Below, in pieces: positions 58,154 through 64,000 of a stretch of DNA of 64,000 nucleotides. The notes beneath the pieces were generated by a model. The model was not told the origin of the DNA. It saw nothing but the letters and a program-made list of their open reading frames with translations, and searched no databases. Location: NCBI RefSeq assembly GCF_963675165.1, contig NC_087383.1, positions 558,001 to 622,000 of the forward strand, read 5' to 3'. Numbering within the stretch: position 1 is the first letter of the stretch; every line of letters starts with the position of its first letter. Source of the stretch: Halichondria panicea (taxonomy: Eukaryota > Porifera > Demospongiae > Suberitida > Halichondriidae). The position numbers were made by a program, and so were the translations under genes.

Positions 58154-58322
58154 GGTTGGTGACAAGGAGCGTACTAACAAGACGGCCAATATTCGTACTC
58201 GTGACAACCAGGTCCTGGGGGAGATGGCACTAGACGTCCTCATCCCCAAACTCAGTCAACTGGATAAGATGAAAGTTAACGATGACTCGAAGGTCTTCTC
58301 AGAGGCTCAAGGAGAACAATGA
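51087..58322 (+). CDS. TARS1: Threonyl-tRNA synthetase, possibly dual cytosolic/mitochondrial
   Basis: A class II aminoacyl-tRNA synthetase charging tRNA-Thr. It has a TGS domain ([20 protein letters not shown]), the editing domain ([18 protein letters not shown], and [18 protein letters not shown] with the zinc-type Cys and His), and the catalytic core ([20 protein letters not shown] as motif 1, [43 protein letters not shown] as motif 2, [20 protein letters not shown] as motif 3). The anticodon-binding domain follows ([21 protein letters not shown]). Two in-frame starts exist: ATG 51087 gives a 29-residue Arg/Leu-rich, acid-free leader ([16 protein letters not shown]...), and ATG 51174 (MSSPLEKG) begins the cytosolic form. 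About 17 exons. Stop at 58320-58322. Confidence 0.94.
52000..52150 (+). repeat. Diverged family A repeat in TARS intron
   Basis: Contains TAAACTTGAGTTAAGATTGT and TTTGTAGCTCTTTGAAAAGC; weak but ordered match to family A. Another partial copy lies at about 57955-58025 (GAGCCCGTAATTGTGT, TCCAATTTCATGG). Confidence 0.5.
52573..52622 (+). repeat. Family E short repeat, copy 1
   Basis: ACCGTATTTATTCAATTCAA then GGCAACATACACTCTGAAAT; matches 58818-58870 (CGTATTTATTCAATTTTAGG, CGACACTCTAAATT). A short dispersed word, copies in TARS and COMMD10 introns. Confidence 0.6.
52660..52955. repeat. Family B foldback element in TARS intron
   Basis: Close to the copy at 35930: GCCATAACTTGAATTTCGTG at the left, CCATGGATAATAGCCCATGG in the centre, ACTGAAGTTATGGCG at the right. 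This and the 35930 copy are the most alike pair in the window. Confidence 0.85.
54392..54531 (+). repeat. Minisatellite of about 48 bp in TARS intron
   Basis: Three near-identical units of TAGTTGCCTACCACACACCA plus TGATATCCTGTGTGCATGTA start just after a splice donor. Confidence 0.88.
54557..54690 (+). repeat. Diverged family C element in TARS intron
   Basis: Starts TACCGTATAGCAGGCATATT and has GAGGGTATAAATTTTTGCGG; the right end is decayed. Confidence 0.6.
55131..55330 (+). repeat. Family C element with both ends in TARS intron
   Basis: Left TACCGTATAGCGGGTAATTT and right AAATTACCTTCTATACGCTA form terminal inverted repeats; ACAAAATATTTGTGGTT and AACCACAAATATTTTGCCCC extend the arms. About 200 bp. 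Confidence 0.8.
55975..56094 (+). repeat. CA-rich minisatellite before a TARS acceptor
   Basis: Five units of about 20 bp (ACCCTCACACCTCACACACC) run directly up to the CACAG splice acceptor at 56090. Confidence 0.85.
56764..56940 (+). repeat. Family C element with clear terminal inverted repeats
   Basis: Left GCGGGTATATTTCGAGGGCA and right TACCCTCGAAATATACCCGC are exact complements over most of their length. Internal TTTATACCCACGAATTTATT matches the PAM-intron copy. Confidence 0.85.
56945..57067 (+). repeat. GTGTGTGGGGGTACAGGATT minisatellite
   Basis: Five to six units of about 20-22 bp adjoin the family C element in a TARS intron. Confidence 0.88.
58069..58151 (+). repeat. CA microsatellite supplying a TARS splice acceptor
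   Basis: A (CA)n tract with a few GC interruptions ends directly in the CACAG acceptor of the last TARS exon. Confidence 0.85.
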
Positions 58323-58513
58323 ACATACTAAAAACTGTTTAATTTTAGCTGGACTTTAAATCATTTATTCTGAATTTCTTTTTTGATTGATACCTAATAG
58401 ATTTTGGTTATAGCCGCGGTATTACATGATAGCCTCGAAATTGTGTAATAATAGACTCGGCCAATATCTGAGGGTACACTGGTCCTGCATGGGTCAAAGG
58501 TCAAATACACAAA

Positions 58514-59927
58514 ATGGCTTCACAAGAGATCTTCCAAGCTACTCCCAAGTAAGTGCTTTCTCCTAGCCCTATAAGCATGCTATCACTATATTGTGGCACT
58601 CCTCGTGCAGGCTGAAGAAGGCGTCCTCTCTCATTAACAGACTGGAGAGTGGTCGCTTCTCAAAGCTCTTATCTAGAGTACTACAGAAAGTTCACCTAAA
58701 AGTACATAGCTCTACATTATCCATGTCATCATGATGCTTATACTTACCCCAGCACCCAATATAACCCTAGCAATATTAGGAACCTTGAAGAGTGGTTACT
58801 GAAATATTATAGTCAGCATGTATCGTATTTATTCAATTTTAGGCGACACTCTAAATTCCCATAATAATAATTTATATAGCGTAATAGTTTCATTTTGTCA
58901 ATTAAATTTATTTTTAGTGTGGCCTATTAATCGGTATTGTCTCTGCAGGAGCAACGTACCTTCACACCCGAGGAAGAGACCAAGTTACAGGGAGCATTGA
59001 GATTAGAGCCCAAAGATTTAGAGCTTGTTCTGGATACTACTACGTTTATCTTCCAACAAGCTGCCTACCATCTGGCTAAGCCTGCACTCCTCAAAACACA
59101 CTTACAGAGCATTGAACTAGACGAGGAAAAGGTACCGATATATACCTATACATGTAGGTACTAACCACCTCTAGACAAAAAAGTTAGACCTAGTAGTTTA
59201 TTTATCACATGTTGGGCTATAAAATAGGCAAATTTGTGTGATTGAGATTAAACCACTTGAAGAAAACTCTGGCCACACATCACTGTATATTTATTGCTCT
59301 TAAGTGTTTGGCAGTGTGACTCCACTTCAGACTAGCCTTCAGACTAGTACACTCGTCACCCACATGCCCTCCGTCCCCTGAATCTTCCTGTATTTTGTCA
59401 TCTGTATGCTGAGAAATCAGTTCAAGTGGTTTACTGGAGCCCTGTGTGTGTGTGTTTTGCTACAGGTGCAAGTATTTGTACAGGCATGGACCTCGCAAGG
59501 AAAGGCCATTGTAGAGAAGCTACGAACGGGAACATTCTATCCTAAACAGGTCAGATATCAATGTGTGTGTGTGTGTGCTTGTCAGGTGATAATCATGTGA
59601 TGTTTCTACATGTAGCTGGAGGATGTCAAATGGCGTCTCAATCTACAAATGGCCCAGTCCACACGTTCCAAGATGAAGCAACCAAACGCATTATTTGAAT
59701 TCTCTGTTCGAGAGGGAGAGGTAGGTGTGGTCTCATTTGGTATGGGTGTGGTTTGATATTGTTACTTAATTGCAGGAGGTGGACAAACTGAAGGTGGAGT
59801 TCTCTCATGACGAGCTCTTTGACTTTTATCAAAAGGTGTGTAATTTTATATATATATCAATGGATTTGCTATATCTTACTCTCTCTTATAGCTTGAGGCC
59901 ATTCAACAACAGCTGGATGGTTTATAA
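58514..59927 (+). CDS. COMMD10: COMM domain-containing protein 10
   Basis: A subunit of the Commander (CCC) complex for endosomal recycling. Start [20 protein letters not shown]; the N-terminal helical domain includes [20 protein letters not shown] and [14 protein letters not shown]. The COMM domain at the C-terminus (59615-59926) has [20 protein letters not shown] and ends [20 protein letters not shown] then QLDGL, nearly the human COMMD10 ending. Five exons or so; stop TAA at 59925-59927. It lies 192 bp downstream of TARS on the same strand and converges with the LEM-BTB gene. A polyadenylation signal cluster (AATAAAAAAATAAAATAAAA) lies at 60006. Confidence 0.93.
58818..58870 (+). repeat. 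Family E short repeat, copy 2
   Basis: The COMMD10-intron copy, CGTATTTATTCAATTTTAGG followed by CGACACTCTAAATTCCC. It aligns to the copy at 52573 over about 45 bp. Confidence 0.6.
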
Positions 59928-60156
59928 ACTGAGAACTCTTGTCCTATTTAGTTAGCATAGTTGTTAAAATCTTCTTTTTGTCTTTTGTGTGTATAATACA
60001 ATTATTAATAAAAAAATAAAATAAAAAAACTATTTTGAGGCAACACGATTGTGAACACGTACTTGTAGCTATAATACTGCATGAAATAATCAATAGCAAA
60101 ATTAATATTTGGACAAAAGTTTTAATATTTGATAGTTGCAAAAACTTATCCTAATT

Positions 60157-60499
60157 TTAGCAGCTACTGAGAGATTGGAGGAATGAAGTACACACATCTT
60201 TTAGTGGTTGACATTGAACAGTCTCTGCATATGTAAACAGTTCTGTTGCTGTGGCAACTGTAATAAGGTTGCTCCTGATGACGCCCAAACACAGATCGGC
60301 CAGTCCAGAGAGTTCAAAGTAGACACAGAGGATATAGACCACCACCATAGAGCCGAGATCACCTGCACAGAGTGACATTATCGTACATGATCAACACACA
60401 CACACGCACACACACACACAGGTACAATACTAAGCTATTGTACACCATCCTCTCCGGGCCACTGAATTATTCAATTAAGCAATTAGGACAATACACACG

Positions 60500-60533
<34 letters not shown>

Positions 60534-61747
60534 CACACGCCACACACACACACACACACACACACACCGTTGCATTCCAAATTTCCACAATAGAGTAGTC
60601 TCACGAAAAGCTCAAATCCAGCCCTGGGAATATCGTAGATGTGTAGGATGTGGCATGTGTGAGAAGGAAGGGTGGTGTGTGGTGTGACTTGTGTAGAGCT
60701 CGGCACCTCCAGTTGGTTCAATCCTAGTCCTAGTCTTAAGTGAGCAATGGATAGCCAGGGGGTGTGTCCAGGTAATGCCAGTGAGGGGGTGTGCGGCTCT
60801 ACCGTCGTTATAAGCACCAGATGAATAGTAGCTCCTTGCTCTATCCCACTCTCTGCAATAGTTACTGTGTCAATCAACTCATTGTTCAAGTGTATCAATC
60901 TCTGTTCGTCCACTGGTATTGATTGTGTGAGAGAGAGCCTCTCCTTGAGGTCTGCTATGTACTCACTGCTGCGCACATGGAAGGAGCAGCTGCGACCAGT
61001 TAGGGTCACTACGGTCACCGGGAATGGCTCTGTAGCAAGAAAAAAATAGATAATAAAATGATAATAATAGCACCAGAATAGGATTTATTAGTCAGATAGA
61101 ATTATAGAGATTCGGTAAGATGTTATAAGTATCTACTTACTATAGGATTATACATTCTGATTGTTTGCTACCTTGAGGGTTATAGAGGAGGGTGGTTAGC
61201 TTGAGGCATTGAGAGGAGAGAATGGCTCTACTGGCACACAGGACAGTCCCATCATTGAATGTTAGCACAGTATCATTAGCTGGATGCTGTGGATCCCCCA
61301 GCACACGCAGCAGATTAACCAACACACTAGTACCTACAGACAAGAAAGGATTGGTATATATATGTGGATAGCTGTACTCACTAGCTGTGCTCACTAGCTG
61401 TACTCACTTGCATAATTGGACTTGCTAGTTTCATTGCTAGTTTCATTGGTATGCAGTGACAAGCTTAGTGATGCCTGCTGAGGTAGAGCTAATGGTGGTC
61501 CCTGCTCAGGCAGTGGTGGTGTCTTTGGTCCTTGTTCTATTAGTGGAGAAGGTGGATCTGCTCCATGAGATGCTACTTTGCTGCAAGTTGCTGAAGTGTG
61601 GGTGGTGGTCTTGCTTGAGGCTACTTTCTTCTGATACATGAGCTGGTAGGTTGCTCTAGTACTGTCTGTAATAGGACCTGGAGATACTCCAAGCTCTGTG
61701 AGCCTCCTCCTCAGCTCAGAATCACTTAGGGAACTGTCTGTGGCCAT
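60157..61747 (-). CDS. LEM-BTB protein with a ubiquitin-like domain inside the BTB fold
   Basis: 389 residues in four exons: 61747-61408, 61333-61172, 61029-60568 and 60362-60157. All joins are phase 1 and keep one frame. Residues 8-45 form a LEM domain (SDSELRRRLTELGVSPGPIT, DSTRATYQLMYQKKV). After a proline-rich linker, residues about 130-166 look like the first half of a BTB/POZ fold (DTVLTFNDGTVLCASRAILS). Residues about 170-243 are ubiquitin-like (VVTLTGRSCSFHV, IPVDEQRLIHLNNELIDT, GATIHLVL). Then HILHIYDIPRAGFELFVRLL, YCG and GLADLCLGVIRSNLI complete the BTB fold. LEM domains bind BAF at chromatin or the nuclear envelope; BTB domains dimerise or bind CUL3. The combined function is unknown. 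I do not recognise an orthologue. Confidence 0.82.
60496..60567 (-). repeat. GT tract at a splice donor of the LEM-BTB gene
   Basis: Seen on the plus strand as interrupted (CA)n; on the coding strand the (GT)n begins exactly at the donor after exon 3. Confidence 0.8.
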
Positions 61748-63269
61748 CTTTAGCTAGCTAACCAATCTTGTTTTTAGCTTGTAGAGCTAGAAAAGGCAAT
61801 AAAGAAAGAGATTGAAGCTTCCTGCAGATGACTAGCCCCACCCTCCATTCTTTTGCACGTGACACCTCATTAAGCTCAAGCGTTGGAAAACTTCTCGAAA
61901 AGTTCAACTCTAGAGCTACAGTACAGCTACAGTGAAGCCTCTATAAGAACTGAAGCCTTGGTAAGTTGTGCAGCATGACCTCATTTGCATACTCAGGTGT
62001 GTGTGTGTCTGATGTAATGCTATAAAGCTCTCACTATTGACCCAGTCATATACCACTCCACTGTACACTGTTTAATATCACAGACTGTCTAGCCTGCTGT
62101 GTACGTGTATTCAAGTCCCTACTGTCTCATCATCTGCACAAGAGCCTCCTATACTCAAAGTAAGTAACACTAACTGCACCTGGAGATTATATACAGTATA
62201 AATATACGTGTGTTAAGTTACTAGTATATTCCGTACACTTAACATCTATAACTCGTACTCGTACTTGTATACAGTCACATAGTTACATAGTCACATAGTT
62301 ACATACATGTTGTGTGCATGTATTCACATGCTCAAGTGCTTGTAGTGAACATGCCAATAAAGCCACTAATCCTCTCGAGCGTGTATTGTCACTCTTAAGT
62401 AGGTGCTAATGTGTGTAGCTATTGCCGTTAACAGCTAGTTATAAGGCCCATGGAAGTTAATTATGGTGTACATTGTCTGTCTGTCGATGTGTTAGCTAGC
62501 CTAGCATTGTTCATACATTGCCACATTAATGCCAAGTCAGCACCTTATCCACTACACCTCCTCTGAGTCATTCTGTACCCAGGAAGTAGCCATTGCCTTT
62601 GATGCTATTTGAGGTGGTCAACCCCACCAGCTGTGCAATATAGCAATACACCAAATTATTACTCTTCTAGGAATCCCCTGAAACCATGTTCAATAAGCTG
62701 AGCCAATGGGGGTGTGTGTGTAGTAGCCATGTTTGGTGTTTGGAAGCTTCTTGAGCGTTCCTATAGCTACTGAACAGACTCTTGTTGTGAGTTATTGTCA
62801 ATCTCGTATATAACAACACTATACAGCCCGAGGCATTGTCCACGCTAGTCTGTTAGTCTGACATAGTAGTCTATGTATATAGAAGGTGAAATTTAAGTTT
62901 TGTTGTTAAAATTTGGAAATTGATATGTGATTTAGCTGCTCTTTGATCTCAGCTCACAACTTATCTGATTAAGGTATGTCCTTATATGCATACCACGGCA
63001 GCTTATGTACTTCCAGTGTGTCTGTGTACTGTTTATGTAGTCAGGTTAGGATCATAGCCAATGATCAAGTATCCATGGTGTGTACATGTTTGTACAAAGT
63101 GTACACTGTCCATTTCAAAGTATAGCCATGATATAATATAAACACACATTTCGTCACCACCCTCTCAATAAAGAACACCACTCTTTGTGTATTGTTCAAA
63201 CTATTATTGATGCTAACGTGACTAACCTCCCCCATACACCCTCACAAAACACACTCTCTTGTCCCTACA
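61748..63269 (+). promoter_or_regulatory. Divergent promoter, 5' UTR exon and first intron of TNFAIP8-like gene
   Basis: The 5' part (61748 to about 62000) lies between two divergent genes. A candidate first exon ends at 62159 (ATACTCAAA, then GTAAGTAAC). The rest to 63270 is intron with no coding region seen; it has short TAGTTACATAGTCACA-type repeats near 62270-62310. Confidence 0.5.
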
Positions 63270-63836
63270 GTGGCGGACGGAGGAAGGTTCAGCTCCAAAC
63301 AAATCGGTCTCAAGATTCAGAAGAAAGTCATTGGGAAATTTGCAAACAGGTCCATGGCTAAGCAGTTTATTGACGATGAATTCGGAGCTCTCCTCGACAC
63401 AATCCACCTCATTCTCAAGACAGAGTTGAAAGATTCTAAGAAAGCAGATAAAATCATTAAGAATATGATCAAGGTCACAGTCAAGATTGGCTTACTCTAC
63501 AAGAATAGTCAGTTCAACACAGAAGAGCTAGCACTGGGGATGGGGCTGAGATCCAAACTCAGGAAGACAGCTCTCACAGTCATTAGTTTCTACGAAGTTG
63601 ATTTCACGTACGATAGAGGATTCTTAATCAAAGCCGTGGGCGACGTTGGGGAATCATTACACAAGTTGGTGGAACGTCATCTCACTGCAAAGTCTCACGG
63701 TCGAATCAACTCAGTCATTGAAGCTTTCTCTGATGGACCACTACTGGATAAAGTATTTCTGTCTGATGGACCTTATCATAGTCATCTAGAGCAACTCTCG
63801 CAGGCTTTTCATAAGATAGTAGACTCAGAATGGTGA
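62159..63836 (+). CDS. TNFAIP8-like (TIPE) protein
   Basis: 188 residues, the usual TIPE size, forming a helical lipid-binding fold linked to phosphoinositide transfer and cell-death control in animals. Blocks: RFSSKQIGLKIQKKVIGKFA, AKQFIDDEFGALLDTIHLIL, KKADKIIKNMIKVTVKIGLL, TALTVISFYEVDFTYDRGFL and LVERHLTAKSHGRINSVIEA. The coding exon begins TGGCGGACGG right after an acceptor at 63270 with no ATG of its own. Joining it to the upstream exon that ends in A at 62159 creates ATG GCG GAC (MADGGRF), so the start codon is probably split by the intron. The family is firm; the split start is inferred. Confidence 0.88.
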
Positions 63837-64000
63837 TAAGGAGTGTGTACTAGCTTGATTTTATACATAATAGCGTGTGCGTGTGTGTATGTGTGTGTTT
63901 AATCTGTTGTGCTGTTTTTCCCTTTATTTATCACTCCATCAATTTTAATAATTATGAGTGCATGTGCTTTTATTGTATTGTGATGTTGGTTACTCCAATT
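63837..64000 (+). other. 3' flank of TNFAIP8-like gene
   Basis: AT-rich 3' UTR with a short GT run near 63876-63898. Nothing else seen before the window ends. Confidence 0.5.

Overview
The window looks like an intron-rich but compact early-branching animal genome, most likely a sponge (demosponge). The reasons are the animal-type gene set (CSK, TMC, PAM, CACTIN, TNFAIP8-like), short GT-AG introns, many head-to-head genes about 190 bp apart, and dense GT/CA microsatellites. This placement is inferred from gene content; no species is proven. No rRNA, tRNA, CRISPR or virus-derived element was recognised.

Layout: 1-2230 (+) GNL1 GTPase, 5' end outside the window. 2383-10567 (-) two tandem TMC-like channel genes. 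11092-16337 (+) bifunctional peptide-amidating enzyme PAM. 16652-19952 (-) RING E3 ligase with a C-terminal UBR-box-like finger. 21080-29412 (+) a CSK-type tyrosine kinase that appears spliced in frame to Roc-COR GTPase and death domains. 30710-33654 (+) ordinary CSK. 34003-38577 (+) CACTIN. 38692-40783 (-) two intronless GNAT acetyltransferases. 40976-44103 (+) UTP15. 44527-45204 (-) VPS28. 45395-50812 (+) a large unrecognised type I membrane protein. 51087-58322 (+) threonyl-tRNA synthetase with a possible mitochondrial presequence. 58514-59927 (+) COMMD10. 60157-61747 (-) a LEM protein whose BTB fold is interrupted by a ubiquitin-like domain. 62159-63836 (+) TNFAIP8-like.

Most genes are unrelated housekeeping or signalling genes packed closely, so the window is not one pathway. 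Three local duplications stand out: TMC pair, CSK pair and GNAT pair. Introns carry several short non-autonomous repeat families, here called A to F, mostly foldback or inverted-repeat elements, plus tandem repeats that multiply splice-site sequences.

The strongest candidates for something undescribed are the SH3-SH2-tyrosine kinase-Roc-COR-death protein and the LEM-BTB(UBL) protein. Both rest on frame-consistent splice joins read by eye; transcripts would decide them.
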